NCBI RefSeq assembly: GCF_902686445.1
Contig: NC_062213.1
Coordinates: 41,366,741-41,430,740, forward strand
Reading direction: 5' to 3'
Length of the DNA stretch: 64,000 bases
DNA from: Sciurus carolinensis
Taxonomy: Eukaryota; Chordata; Mammalia; Rodentia; Sciuridae
Shown here: in pieces, positions 1 through 11,552 of the stretch
Numbering within the stretch: position 1 is the stretch's first letter
How the letters are laid out: every line of letters starts with the position of its first letter
Position numbers and translations under genes: made by a program
Notes under the pieces: model-generated
What the model saw: only the letters and a program-made list of their open reading frames with translations
Database searches by the model: none
Told to the model about the DNA's origin: nothing

Positions 1-340
1 CCAAATCAAATTTATTATTAAAATGTCCAATACCTGCCTGTTTCTCCCCAAGATACTTGGAATATGAACACAGTTAAAATTTTAATCGTGAATGACTGTG
101 ACAATAAACTAAGATTATATAAAATAAGTCAGATCAGATTGATTGCTATGTTATTTTGAGGCAAACTATTTCAACATTCAAGAGAAATCTTCTGAGAATG
201 AAGCATATTTTCAATAAAGCAAAGCAGCTACAATGTCATCTCATAGAAAGGCCTCCCTGGCTCAGAACCAACAGTTCTCTATTCAGCTCCATCTCTCCAT
301 GCTGAACACGTTAATGCCTACCTCGAAAACTGACATCCAA
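1..340. other. Intronic sequence, nothing recognised
   Basis: AT-rich unique-looking DNA. No open frame of note and no repeat that I can name. Confidence 0.5.
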
Positions 341-341
341 G

Positions 342-396
342 CTCAGAGCTCATAACAGGTACTCAATATATATTTGTGGAATGAATGAATACCTAA
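342..396 (+). repeat. L2/MIR 3'-tail fragment
   Basis: The text ggtactcaatatatatttgt followed by ggaatgaatgaat is the degenerate 3' tail shared by MIR and L2 elements. It is too short to choose between them. Confidence 0.45.
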
Positions 397-719
397 AAGT
401 GGATCTAACCATGTGGAATGGCTTAAATGCAGAAAAATAAAAAAGCATATCAACATCCCATTCTTTACTTTCAGTGGAACAATGACAGAAAATTAAAAGG
501 CATTAGATTCTGAAAACTGAGTAATAAATTGAAATGCTCTCTTTTCAGATTTGTCAAATTTGTTATTTTCTTCAGCCCAGCATGAGGTAGCCATCCTCAG
601 TCCCCAGGGGTAACCTGTCACTTATAAAAGTGCGTAAACAACACTAGGAAGAAACAGGGGCATTCTCTTCACTTGTGGTAAAGGGGAAAGAAGTAAGACA
701 AAGTTGGCAAAGTGAGGAG

Positions 720-885
720 AGAAGGGATTTAAATCAAATGATCTCGGTTCAAATTCTACCTGTTCCCTGAGAAGCTATGTGTTTATAGTTTCCATGAACT
801 CAATAGCTTCCTCCTTAAATCAGTTAATAATCACACTAACACTTACTTAACATGGCTGGGTAAAGTTGAAATGACCTAAAAGATA
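720..885 (+). repeat. MIR SINE fragment
   Basis: The order 'ggttcaaattctacctg', a degenerate core, 'catgaactcaatagcttcct' and then 'gttaataatcacactaac' follows the MIR consensus from the tRNA-like B-box region through the core to the tail. It is diverged. Confidence 0.55.
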
Positions 886-965
886 AAACTTTATAGATTA
901 CGAAGAATAAAATAAAATCAGAAATTCTGTCTAAAGTTTGATTGTCAGTGCCAACTATAAGATTT

Positions 966-1132
966 TTGCTAGGGCTACTATCACAAAATACCATAGACTG
1001 GGTGACTTAAACAACAGAAATTTGTTTTCTTACAGTTCTGGAGGCTGGCAGATGAAGTTCAAGAATCACATGTGGAGGAACTAGGGGTTAGGGTATGTAT
1101 GAATTTGGAGAGAACAGAATTCAGCCCGTAAT
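966..1132 (-). repeat. MaLR (MLT1-like) LTR with internal deletion
   Basis: The plus strand shows 'tgctagggctactatcacaa', 'aataccatagactgggtgac' and 'ttctggaggctgg', then jumps to 'ggggttagggtatgtatgaa' and 'cagaattcagcccgtaat'. These are the two ends of a long-established mammalian MaLR-type LTR in reverse orientation, with most of the middle missing. About 165 bp remain where a complete copy would be about 350-400 bp. Confidence 0.65.
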
Positions 1133-1591
1133 CACAACTAAATGTGAGTTTCCATATAAAAATGTGATTGGAAGATGGGCTATTGAGTCAGAGCTAAAGG
1201 CTGATCTGTCAATTAGTGGAATGCCAGAGTTAAATTATAGCAGTTGGAGAGAACAATATATTATAATTGTTAAGAAAACAAGACCATTACCAAATAACAC
1301 ATTTATTTACACCAATGGCCTCACAACATTAACAGTTAAATGGTGTGGCTAATGGACTTTAGATCATAAGAAATGATTCGTACAGCTACTCTTTTCCTTG
1401 GTTGCTGGAACATAATCTTTCAATTTAACAGGACTCAGTGAAGAAAGTACCACTGCTTCCCTAGATTGCTTAATTTCCTATGCCCAATCCCCAACCCCCA
1501 GCTCCCCAATTTCTTTCACTAAACTTTTTCAGTTTATTTCTGATAATCACCAATTTTCCGTGTGTTATATTAACTGTCGTGAAAGATATTA

Positions 1592-1795
1592 ACGAATATA
1601 GATAACATTTATTGAAAATGTACCACATGTTGGACATTGTCCTCAGTGCTTTATATACAGTGTCTTATTTAATCCTCATGCAACTCTATAGTGTATGTAT
1701 TAGTTTCATGTAGAAAAATAGGCTCAGAGCAATTGGTAAGTGAAGGAGTTACTATTCAAAGCCACATCTAACTTCAGAGTACTTATTCTTTTAAT
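1592..1795 (-). repeat. MIR SINE
   Basis: Reverse-orientation MIR: 'taacatttattgaaaatgta', 'cagtgctttatatacagtgt', 'atttaatcctcatgcaact' and then the 'aggctcagagcaattggtaa' core follow in the expected order. Orientation is set by the tail lying at the low-coordinate end. Confidence 0.75.
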
Positions 1796-1799
1796 CATT

Positions 1800-2188
1800 A
1801 CCTTGTGTGGCCTTTTTATCTTAGCGACAACTGGACTTCTAAGTTAATTCCATTGTTAAAGTGATTATTTCTAATAATGAGTCCACACCAAGGTCACAGT
1901 AAATCTGCACAGAAATGAAATCAAAGTATGAAAGATGCCTCTATCTAATTAGAAAAATCAAGTTCATTGGGGGAACATCCCAGATTACAAATTCTCCATT
2001 TCCTCTAATTCTTTTCCAGGTCACCCAAGAGTACCTACCTCCCAGGGGCAGGATAGTTGCAGGGTATGAGATGGGATCAAGACTTTCTAGTTCAGATCAG
2101 CATTGTCACTTAACTTTTCCAGTGGTGCCTAAGCAACTGGAATGTATCTCAGAGGTTTCGGAGCCTGCTTGTTAATGCAGTAAACTCA
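1800..2188. other. Intronic sequence, nothing recognised
   Basis: Contains an 86-codon open frame at 1915-2175 with no recognisable protein and no credible splice context, so I treat it as chance. Confidence 0.45.
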
Positions 2189-2189
2189 A

Positions 2190-2345
2190 CACTGTTGACT
2201 CATGCTTAACTTGATAAGCATGTCCTGAGTGCACCCTGAAGAGATGGGCAGGTGCAGGGCACATGGTGCACATACATTAGTTAGATGTGGTCCCTGCCCT
2301 GGATGAGCTCATAGTCTAGTAGGGAAACTGAGCAGTAGTACAGTG
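2190..2345 (-). repeat. L2-like fragment
   Basis: The text 'tggtccctgccctggatgag' followed by 'ctcatagtctagtagggaaac' is the reverse complement of the L2 3' region. It is degenerate upstream. Confidence 0.5.
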
Positions 2346-2362
2346 CGGCATGTGCCCTGGTG

Positions 2363-2380
2363 GACAGACAGACAGACAGA
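2363..2380 (+). repeat. Short (GACA)n microsatellite
   Basis: Consecutive gaca units (ggacagacagacagacaga) just after the L2-like fragment. Confidence 0.8.
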
Positions 2381-4268
2381 ATGCCACGGAAGCCAATCCA
2401 CCAACAACTTCCTTTGCTTAGAGGATACAAGAGGACCTCCTCCCAAGAGGTAATGTGAGCTAAGTTTAGTGGGGGTCACAGAAAATATAGACCAGGCACG
2501 TGACTTCAGGTTTAAGTTAGGACAGTTTTTTCTCTTAAAAATCACCCCCTCTCTCACACACAATAAGCAACAGCACAAGACACTCAAATATAAATTCCAT
2601 CTTTGATGAAATTTAAAGACATTTGTAACACTGAAACATGCCAAGTGAAGCTGAAAAGTTGATACAGGACTTCTTACTGAATCAGCAGAACAAAGCAGGG
2701 AGTCTACCTAAGAGAAAAGAGTATTACTGCAGTGAATCTAAGGAAGGTTCAGGAATCAGAGGCACTGAAGCAGAGAGAAGGCACAGGGTCAGAAGCAGAA
2801 GACACGTGCAAAAGGCCTACACAGCCCCAGTCCCTACTCTCTCCAAGCCTATGCAGAAAACTGCAACTCACATTCTCACAGAGAAAGATTCAGAAAGGCA
2901 TGGGACTCAGCGACCTGGTGGGGGGAGGTTCCCATCTGGGAATAAGGAGAAAAGAAAGCCAGCATAGAAGATAGAGAGATCCAGAGACTCATCCCCACTC
3001 AGCTTCCAGACGCCAGCAGCCTCGTTCCTGGCTATGTACACTTAATCTCAATGAATAAGCATGAGGCAAAGAGGTGAGGATGAGGGGTCAGAAGGAAGTG
3101 AAAACTATCCAGTAAGCTTGATTATGTGGGCAAATAATGCTGTAGGGTGGGAAATCACAATAAGAACAAAGAATGAAGTAATTATTAATGTGAGAGTTTT
3201 AAAAATTATCAGGAAAGTAAATAATTCAGACACTAAACATTGATTTAATCAAAAAATTATAAAATATGTTGTGAAAAATGGGTCAGATGGAGGAGATGTA
3301 ATAAAACTAAATTTTCATCTACAATGATAGAAAAATCAATGGATAATGTTTCACGATGAAGTCTCAAGAGACAGCTAAAAGGCAGATTGTTTAGAGGTTA
3401 GATGAGTGTACATAAACAGCCAAGAGTTGAAAGTCTGCTCCTGGGAAATAGGTCAGGGTAAGTGGGAGTGGGAGGAGGGGACCAAGCAGTTTTCATTATA
3501 AGACTGTCAACACTATTTGTAGTCTTAAGTTAGGAATTAATCTCTTGAAAAAATATGAAATATAAGTTTAAGAAGATAATGGTATGAAACCATCTCACCA
3601 CATACAGTGGGAGCATAGGTGCATCTCAGTAACTTTAGAAATGAGTGGACTCTAAGGCTTAAAGTAAAAGGAACTGTACTATATGCACTATATTCTATCT
3701 GATAAAATCATTTCCCATAGGGGTACAAGTTAATGATTCTGAAAAAAAAATACATATATGCCTGAAATTGCACAATTAACCAAATGGATGATGGTATAAG
3801 AGCCAGGTTTCTCAGTGTTGAGGGGGGAGATTAAAGAAAAGCAAGAAAATGAAACTAGAATATGGTGAAGATTAGCATTGGAGACATCAGTGTGAACTCC
3901 CATTCAGCTTAAGACAGATACAGATAGTTGCACATAGAAATATTTATAGATAGGTATATATACATGGGTTGGTCTGTAGCAGAAAGGATCTAGAAGCAAT
4001 GATATTCCAGGAGTAATGAGCATACCTCATAGTAGATCTTTGTTCCTAATACCATTCTCCAATAAAAAGAATTAGGGCTTCTTGGAGAAATGGCAAATTC
4101 TATGGTTGAGCAGGAAATATGTTGGATAAGCAAGGATAGCTAGTGCCAGAAGTAAATAAGTGCAAACAAACAAAAAACCAATAATGGGAGTATGTCAAAG
4201 GGACATTGGAGTCAACCCAAAGAGCTCCCAAAGCTTGAACAATTTAGGCAACATAATAAATAAATTAG
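2381..4268. other. Intronic sequence, nothing recognised
   Basis: About 1.9 kb without a nameable repeat. Open frames near 2309-2967 and 3061-3243 overlap each other on both strands and match nothing I know. A G-rich purine stretch lies near 3455-3482. Confidence 0.45.
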
Positions 4269-4338
4269 TATTAAACAGTAAACCAAAACATAGAATAGTA
4301 TTCATGTACTATTCTATGTTTTGGTTTACTGTTTAATA
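4269..4338. repeat. Perfect 32-bp inverted repeat with 6-nt loop
   Basis: The arm at 4269-4300 is exactly the reverse complement of 4307-4338, with the loop ttcatg between. The arms begin tattaaacagtaaaccaaaa and are about 28 percent GC. The match ends abruptly at both outer edges. No flanking target duplication and no known transposon text are visible. It would form a strong hairpin as RNA or a cruciform as DNA. Confidence 0.95.
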
Positions 4339-4749
4339 TAAATGATTAAATACCTAGCTAAGTAAAGGAAAAATAGACAACTCTCTTGTGCAAAAGTGTT
4401 ACAAATAGTTTATATAGACACTATACCCTTAAAGAGGTGGAGTATAATGTTTCAGCTCTTTACATATGGGCTACACATAGTGGTTTCTTTCCAAAGAGTG
4501 TAGTCTGCAAAGTGAGGGGAAAAAAGTGACTTTACAGTGTAACTCTGACAAACGCTATCTCAGTTAGTTGATCCAAGTTAACATCAACAATGATAGTATG
4601 TACCCTTGATGTGATATGAAGAGAAAAGCAATTTACCTTTGAGGCTTCTTCCCCCAAACACATTGTCTCAGCCTAATTATTAGAAAACTACTAGACAAAT
4701 CCCAGTAGAGGTCATTCTACAAAATACCTCCTCAACATTGTGAAGGCCA

Positions 4750-4982
4750 GGGAAGGCATGGTGGCACAAGCTTGTAATCCAGTGGTTTGGGAAACTGAGT
4801 CAGGAGGACTGGAAGTTCAAAGCCAGCCTCAGGAGCTTAGCCAGGCCCTGAGCAACCTAGTAAGACCCTGTCTCAAAATTAAAAAATAAACAAAACCACC
4901 ACCAACAAAAAGGGGTGGGGATGTTGCTCAGTGGTGAAGTACCGCTGGGTCCCTGGGTTCAATACCCCCACCACCAAAAATT
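4750..4982 (+). repeat. Composite B1-ID SINE (squirrel type)
   Basis: A 7SL-derived B1 part ('ggcatggtggcacaagcttg' to 'agaccctgtctcaaaatt') is followed by an A-rich linker and an ID-like tRNA-derived part ('gatgttgctcagtggtgaag', 'ccctgggttcaatacc'). This fusion of a 7SL monomer to an ID unit is characteristic of sciurid genomes. The copy is moderately diverged. Confidence 0.88.
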
Positions 4983-6110
4983 GGGAAGACCACTGAAAAT
5001 AAGAAAGTATGGGAAACCTTGCACCAGAGATATGACTTCTGATTGTAGCATGGTGTCCTGAATGAGATCCCGGAAAAGGACATTAGGAAAAAACGGAGGA
5101 ATCTAAAGGAAGTATGGCATCAATATTGGTTCATTAATGATGACAAATGTACCATACTGAGGTAAGAGGCTAATAAAGGAAACTGGATGTAGCGTGCATG
5201 GGAACTATGCACTATTTTCATGATAATTCTGAAAATTTAAATCTGTTTGAAACTCTAAAATTTTTTTAAAAAAGATAATGATGATAAGTTTCCAGTTAAT
5301 CTCTGCTCTAATTCTCCATTTTAAACTCTAAAACTCTGGGAAGAAGTGAAGGGGTATAATGGAGAATGTTGTTTGTTTTCAGTTGTACCTATGATCTCTT
5401 TGAGTACTGGACCCTTTTTTGAAGCTTATGAAACAAACCACTCTGCTTTCAAAATGCTGCAGACACCGTAATGCATACACAGGGAATAGAAGACAGAGGT
5501 TCTATTCAGGGTACTTTGCCAGCAAAGGACAACCAATTTTGGCCAACTGAGATAAAACAAAGGGATTTATTTGGAAGTTTTGGGACAGCTCACAGATTCT
5601 AAGATCAATCTACCCATCCAGACCTTATAAAGGATGGACATAGGCAGCAGTATCTATTGCTTCTCTTCAGTGAATTCTCTTGAGAGGAATCAGCTTTAGT
5701 TCTTTTCCACTCTTAGAGGGTTTCTTTTAGAACAGAGACAAAAAGTCTGGATGGTCTCATGTGAATCATGTGATCACCTCCAGGTAGAAGAGAGCAGAAT
5801 ATCTTACTTAGTATTCCACTGAGCCTGTATACAAAGGAAGAGAGTGAGTTCTCTTCAGCAAATAAGGCACTATTTCCAGAATAAGAGGAAGCAGATACTG
5901 GGTGAGCCAAATTATCAGCTGCCCAAGTTCCTTCAGGAATTTATAATCCAAAGGGAAGGCCCAGACAAGGAGGGTATTTAGACCCCAGCATCCTGAAATA
6001 GAGAACAGAGGAGAAAAGCACAAAGCAGGGAGGTATGACTTCAAAGAGAGCAATCATCAAGATCTTTCCTAAGTTCCAGGAGTACTGTGATGGATAATGG
6101 CAGATAATGG
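4983..6110. other. Intronic sequence, nothing firmly recognised
   Basis: The stretch 5505-5720 ('gataaaacaaagggatttat' and following) has the look of a reverse-oriented LTR with an A-rich end, but I cannot place it. Minus-strand frames at 5713-6053 overlap one another and match nothing. Confidence 0.4.
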
Positions 6111-6115
6111 CAAGG

Positions 6116-6538
6116 TGTTATGATTTAGATATGTGTCTCCCAAAAGCTCATGTGTGAGACAATGTAAGAAGGTTTAGAGGTAAAAGTATTGGGTTGAGAG
6201 AGACTTAACCCAATCAGTGAATTAATTCCTGATAGGGATTAACTGAGTAGTAACTGTAGGCAGGCAGGTTTGGCTGGAGGAGGTAGGCCCCTGGGGCGTG
6301 CCTTTAGGGTATATGTTTTGTCCTTGCTGAGCAGAGCTCTCTCCCTGCTTCCTGGTTTGATGCCTTGAGCCATCAAACTCTTCCGCCATGATGGTCAGCT
6401 TCTCTCAGGCCCCAAGGAATGAAGCTGGCCATCTATGGACGGAGACCTCTGAAACTGTGAGCCCCAAATAAACTTTTCCTCCTCTAGTTGTTCTTGTCAG
6501 TTCTTCTAGTCACAATAGTGAAAAAGTTGACAAACACG
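6116..6538 (+). repeat. Solo MaLR-type LTR with 5-bp target duplication
   Basis: It starts tgttatgatttagatatgtg, carries 'cccaatcagtgaattaattc', 'cttccgccatgatgg' and 'ctgtgagccccaaataaact' (polyadenylation signal AATAAA), and ends near gttgacaaacacg. The 5-bp caagg occurs directly before (6111-6115) and after (6539-6543), the duplication length expected for ERVL-class insertions. No internal retroviral sequence adjoins it, so it is a solo LTR. Related copies lie near 25.1, 46.2, 49.1 and 61.1 kb. Confidence 0.88.
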
Positions 6539-6543
6539 CAAGG

Positions 6544-7494
6544 TCTACTGGAAAGGGCATTCAATGAAAAATAAGTAGGGAAAACTCAAATGACGCAACT
6601 CACAAAGGAAGAGAATTGCCCATTTGGTCTACATGGGTGGGTAGTACATTTTTCCCTTAAATCCTCTTATGCAAATCTTATTTTTAGAGGGATGTTTTTA
6701 GAATATGCACAAGTTCATGAATGAAAAAGGAAAAAGTAAGTTCAATCTTAGGCAGGTTTCCAGAGATCCACTGTAGTAATTTTGGCACTTGGCATCTCAG
6801 CAGCAGGATTCCAGGTAGATGATGTGCATGCTTCTACAACAAGAAGTTGCAGATGCTTCAAGAGTTTTGGACCCAGGAAGGATTCTGAAAAAGAGGCTTC
6901 TCAAAGCCTCAGCTCTTAAAAACACAGGCAGGATGGGAAGGGTATCTGTGGGCATCAGTTATTATTGGGTGAGTCAATGCCAAGGACTACCCAACAGATT
7001 CACGGTTTTCATTCCTCCCTGAACAGAAAACTTTCACATCACGTGAGGCAGGTAAAACAGATAACACAGGAAACCGGCATCCTGTGCCACAATACATCTT
7101 TTCAGATAACTTAGATTTCCCTCTGGTTATTCCATCAGTGATTTCAATGCCAAAAAGCCAGCTGCAGTAAGTAATTTTTCCCATTTTTGACTGTACAATG
7201 GGCCATCATTGGCAGAAATGGATGCCACAAATCAGTCTCTAACCTACCATTTCAGCTTACATCAACAAATTCTTCCAAACTGCCAAGAGTTATTCCATCT
7301 GAGCCATCGCCTTATTCCTGGCATCCTAGTATGCCATTTCCTGTTCTGTATGCTGGAGGTAGGGGACCATTTATGGCTAGTTGGAGTCAGCAAACTCGGT
7401 TTGAAATTAGCCTGGTGGAATTCTGACCCCAAATCCCTTACTATAATTTTAAAATAAATCATTCCAAAATGACAAAGCATGACCAGGGCTGTAG
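6544..7494. other. Intronic sequence, nothing recognised
   Basis: Several 60-80-codon open frames overlap on both strands between 6819 and 7480. None resembles a known protein. Confidence 0.45.
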
Positions 7495-7544
7495 TCCCCT
7501 TGCTAAAAACTAAGATGTATCCCCTTGCTGAAAACTAAGATGTT
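7495..7544 (+). repeat. 25-bp tandem duplication, two units
   Basis: Units at 7495-7519 and 7520-7544 begin tccccttgct and share aaaactaagatgt. They differ at one clear position within the first 24 bases (ctaaaa against ctgaaa). Confidence 0.9.
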
Positions 7545-10094
7545 TAATGGAAAGGAAAATGTCAGAGCTGCAGGGGAAATTACTATTACAAAAAAATTAT
7601 ATTTCAGATTTCTAGGCCCAAGTCAATTATAGGTCCTAAACCTGTTCAAAGGATAGATAAAATGGCATCCAACCACAGTGTTTATCTGTTAATTTTCTAC
7701 CACCAATATTTGCTGAAATACCACAGGAGCATTCCTGCGGCTCTGCTCATTTCCTTTCACAATCTTACCACTATTGTTATAGACTATTCTGTGATGGAGG
7801 CATTCAAGAAATGAATCAAAGCTATTTTTTTCTCATATCTACGTCACTGTAACTACCCTTGCTGTTTTATTGTTATAAAGTCCTTGGGTTGCTCTCTCCT
7901 TTCACAAAACTAATGGAGGAAAAGAAACAAACAAAAACCTCATTCCCAAAGTAAGGTCAAGTTTTCTTATGACACACTGAAGATACTTGATAAACATTTT
8001 TCAAAGCCAATTAAAAACAAAAGTATCTGTACCACTAATATAATTTTGTCTGTTGAAAAATAACTAGATTTATTTGGCAAGGTACTTTAACTTACCACCT
8101 CAATCTCCTAACACACACAGACAGAATTATGTCAAGAAGCTTGAACATAATGCAAAGAATAGGAATTATTTTATTTTAAATCAATTTATTACTTTGTAAA
8201 CTCAATGTGTGTTATTTTATAATTTCTTTTCAGTGATGTTCAAGGTAATCACGTAGGTGTGTAAACAGCAAAGGAATGGCCAAGAAGTAGAGGACCACAG
8301 TATCTTTTTACTTTCTCCCTTTTTTTTTTTTTTTTTGCAAGTTTTTCATCAATCAGCAAGATGTTAGAGGACTCCTGTTAATAACTTGTAAATATCTAGA
8401 CAAAAGAACAACTTTCCTGAAAATGACTGTGAAGGCTGTGGCTGAAGAAGGGTTCTGAGCTGTGAAAAACTCAGAACTTTTTGTTTACAAAGCACAAAGA
8501 ATTTACTTTCCAGACTGCAATCACACCTTAGAGCTTTGGTCAGAAGAGGGATGAGGAAGTACCATCCAATGAAGCTGGAAGGCTTAGAATAGGGGAGATG
8601 CAGAACACTGAAGAGTCCAATCCATTAATTTCCTCTTTCTGCACCTAACACTCCTCGCCTCTTCTTTCAAGGGTAGGATGACAGCAAAACTTGCGACCAC
8701 TCACTTTCATTTAGAAATTAAATTCCCACCTTGCACTAGGGGAACACGGAGTTTTACAACTGGAGAATGCATATTTGCTGTCCCGGAAGTATCACAATGA
8801 TATTGTGGTTAGATCAGTAAGACTTCAGAAGCCAGAGCAAAAGGCAAGGGACCATATGTGTTATGTCCATTTTTTAAAAAGTGCTGCCAGCCTCACCAGC
8901 AGTGTGGACAATGGTCCATCTGTACGGTGCATCTGGAACTACATGTGGTTGCCCGATTGCCTCACTCAGGGCTTCTGCATAGTTAGTAGGATGAAAATGT
9001 CTGACACAGATTCCTCTTCTTATGAGAGAGGAATGGTACCTTTTCCCAAAGAATACCATTTGTGAAGCCTCTTATTTCTGAGAGAAGAAAGGTGTACACA
9101 CATGGGTGCGCAGGAGCTCGTGTGCGTGTGTGGAAGAAAGAGGAGAGCAGGGGAAAGCAGATCTAGAGACAGCAAGGGTGGCCTCTACAGCGGTGAGGGT
9201 GTCATTAGCAATGAGATGACAGTGTCCTGAGTGTCCCCAACACCCGCCTTGGCAGAGGCCTTCTGTGTCCCTCTCCTTCTTGGATGAGGACCAGAGCGCC
9301 CCATTTAGAGATGAAAAGATGAGGTTCCAGAAGAGACCATATGGAAGCACTCTGTGCAGCTGAGGGAGGTTTGATCTTTGAAACCATTTAAAGACTGGAA
9401 GCCTTCAGCGTTATAACTGGGTTGTTTCTCTCAATACTCCTTTGAGGTAGGCCAGATTCTACTGTGTTCTTTAAAGAACTGGCAAAGGATTTCACATTCC
9501 TCTATTTTAGCATGATTTCAATTAAACTCTAAAAAAACCCATATAAAGTCATGTACTTGGCTAGTGCATGCCAGATTTAATACAATTATGAAAAAATAAT
9601 AACCTGTTTATATGCCCCTGAGTCCTCAAAAATAACTTTATCTTTTAATGTGCTTTTTAATAAGCATTTTAGCTATTATAATTATAGTGGAACTTTTGAG
9701 TTTTTTTTGACATTAAAAGGCTGGATTAAAACAAACAATATGCTCGCAAAGATGTACTTGGCACATAGAGATTTTCACATTCAAGACAGAAAGAATGCCT
9801 TTCTCACTACCTTGCTCACAGGAAAAGGATAAGAAGTAAAAATAATCTGAACTGAAAACCTATTAATGGTAGAAGATTTGACTTGTAAAGTAAGGGACAA
9901 AACTTTAAAAATAGGGTTTCTTACATTTTTTGAATAAAATGAATGCACTTCACATGTTAAGAAGCCCTGAATGACTTTTGTCTAGCTGGAGCTTCCTAAT
10001 GAGGGAAAAACATCACAAATGAATCATTCATCTGGTTCTGGGGAGTGAGATCAGGAAAAATCCTGCTCTGTAACAAAGGGCTTTACAGGCAGTG
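7545..10094. other. Intronic sequence with one poly-T run
   Basis: No named repeat over 2.5 kb. A T run at about 8319-8337 could be the tail of an old minus-strand retroposon, but the adjoining sequence is unfamiliar and no target duplication is evident. A purine-rich, GT-containing patch lies at 9095-9175. The 96-codon frame at 8775-9065 matches nothing I know. Confidence 0.4.
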
Positions 10095-10265
10095 GCTCAT
10101 TTGACCCTCACTGTTCCAGCCAGGCAGTAGGCACCGTGACTGCCACTTTACAGATGGAGAAACTGAGGCCAGAGAACTCATCTGAGGTCATGCAGGTAAG
10201 TTGCAGGACCAGACTGGACCCAAGGTCCAGCTGGCTCTCCAACCTGTGCTCTTCCCATCAGAACA
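10095..10265 (-). repeat. MIR SINE
   Basis: Reverse MIR: 'ctcatttgaccctcactg', 'ccactttacagatggagaaa', 'ctgaggccagagaactcat' and 'tccaacctgtgctcttccca'. Well preserved for its age. It accounts for the 98-codon open frame starting at 10136. Confidence 0.88.
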
Positions 10266-11208
10266 ATGCTGCTCCTGGGCTGTTTTATAAAACTGGATTT
10301 GGTAGAATGCCCACAGAAATAGCAGAAAGAATGGGAAAGTCAGACTACATCAGGTTACATGGGGAAAACTCACAATGTCAATATTTACATTTTTTAAAAT
10401 TCACATGGTTTTCTACACATGGTCAACAATAGGGTTTCTGAGATTAAAAGACTTTGTTTTACTGCTGGAAAGGACTGGTTTTCAGGAAGGCTGTTTATTA
10501 CATGTATGGTGGTCCTGGAGGGCTCAGTCCTAGCATGACTGGAGGAGCCTGGGCATTGTACAACAGTGGCAGGATGTGAATGAAGCTCACTATCAGACCA
10601 CACCGGATGGAAGAGACCTAGGACATGGCCTTGAGGTTGAGAAAGGATAAAGGGGACTGACACCTCATGGACGAGGGCGCTGGGATGCACAGCTAAGCAC
10701 AAGGCCCACACTCTCGCCCACTGCTGATCTCACAGGTGCCCATTTCAGATCATGCACCAGCTTGACCATTACGGGCCTGAACCTGAACTTGGGTGGTACC
10801 AAATAACTCAAATGGTCTCCTCATTTATGAGTTACATTTGTAAAGTAGCAAATTACTCATTTGCATGTTGGAACAAGGCCCTTATGTAGTTGTTGTCTGG
10901 TACATTTTGTTTTGTTTGTTTTGTTTTGTTTTGTAACCACTCCCAGGGCAAGCCTGCTCTCTCTTGCTCCACTGCTTCATATACCCAAGGGAACCTTCTG
11001 GTGTCTAAAAAGCACATGGATCACTAAAATATTAATATAATTCAAGAAAACTGCTTTGGTCTCATGGAATCCTCAACCTAAAAATTCTAACTACAGCTAC
11101 TAAATTATAGAGATGAACATCGATTCCTTTTTGCTTCACTGCTCAGTCATCTACCTTTGCACTGGTCCAACAGTGACAGTCCTCTGAGTATATCTTGAAG
11201 ACCACACA
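10266..11208. other. Intronic sequence with a TTTTG-rich microsatellite
   Basis: About 10903-10935 is a run of ttttg/tttg units. Otherwise nothing is recognised. The 105-codon minus frame at 10394-10711 has no recognisable product. Confidence 0.45.
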
Positions 11209-11209
11209 C

Positions 11210-11392
11210 TAGAGTCTCACAGACCTGGGTTCAAGACCTGACTCAGCCTTCACTGTGTTCTCAACAAGAGAACTGGCCTTGCAGAAATTTAGCTTCCCTA
11301 AGGAGTAAGGATAAGATGACAGCATGACTTCACCTACTGCATACTAAATGGAAATACACATGTTAAAAAGGACATTACAGATTAAAAAAACA
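11210..11392 (+). repeat. MIR SINE, diverged
   Basis: 'gagtctcacagacctgggtt' followed by 'caagacctgactcagcctt' matches the MIR tRNA-like/core junction. The 3' half ('aaggataagatgacagcatg') is weaker. Confidence 0.6.
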
Positions 11393-11511
11393 TATGAATG
11401 ATAATTGTGGTTATTCATCGTGCAAAAATACATTGGTGGACTAGGGTGGAGAAAGATAGCCAAGGCTCTAGAGATGACATGAAAGAGACTGTTTTGGAAT
11501 AAGGTCTTGAG

Positions 11512-11552
11512 ATTATTTCTAGCTAGAGATTATTACATTATTTCTAGCTAGA
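11512..11552 (+). repeat. Short tandem duplication
   Basis: attatttctagctaga occurs at 11512-11527 and again at 11537-11552, a 25-bp period. Confidence 0.85.

Noticed and set aside
4269..4338. Rho-independent terminator or microRNA gene
   Set aside because: Terminators of that type are bacterial. A microRNA call needs small-RNA evidence, and the perfect stem and lack of conservation data do not support one.
8319..8337. Tail of a processed pseudogene on the minus strand
   Set aside because: The adjoining sequence is unfamiliar and no flanking duplication was found; a T run alone is not enough.
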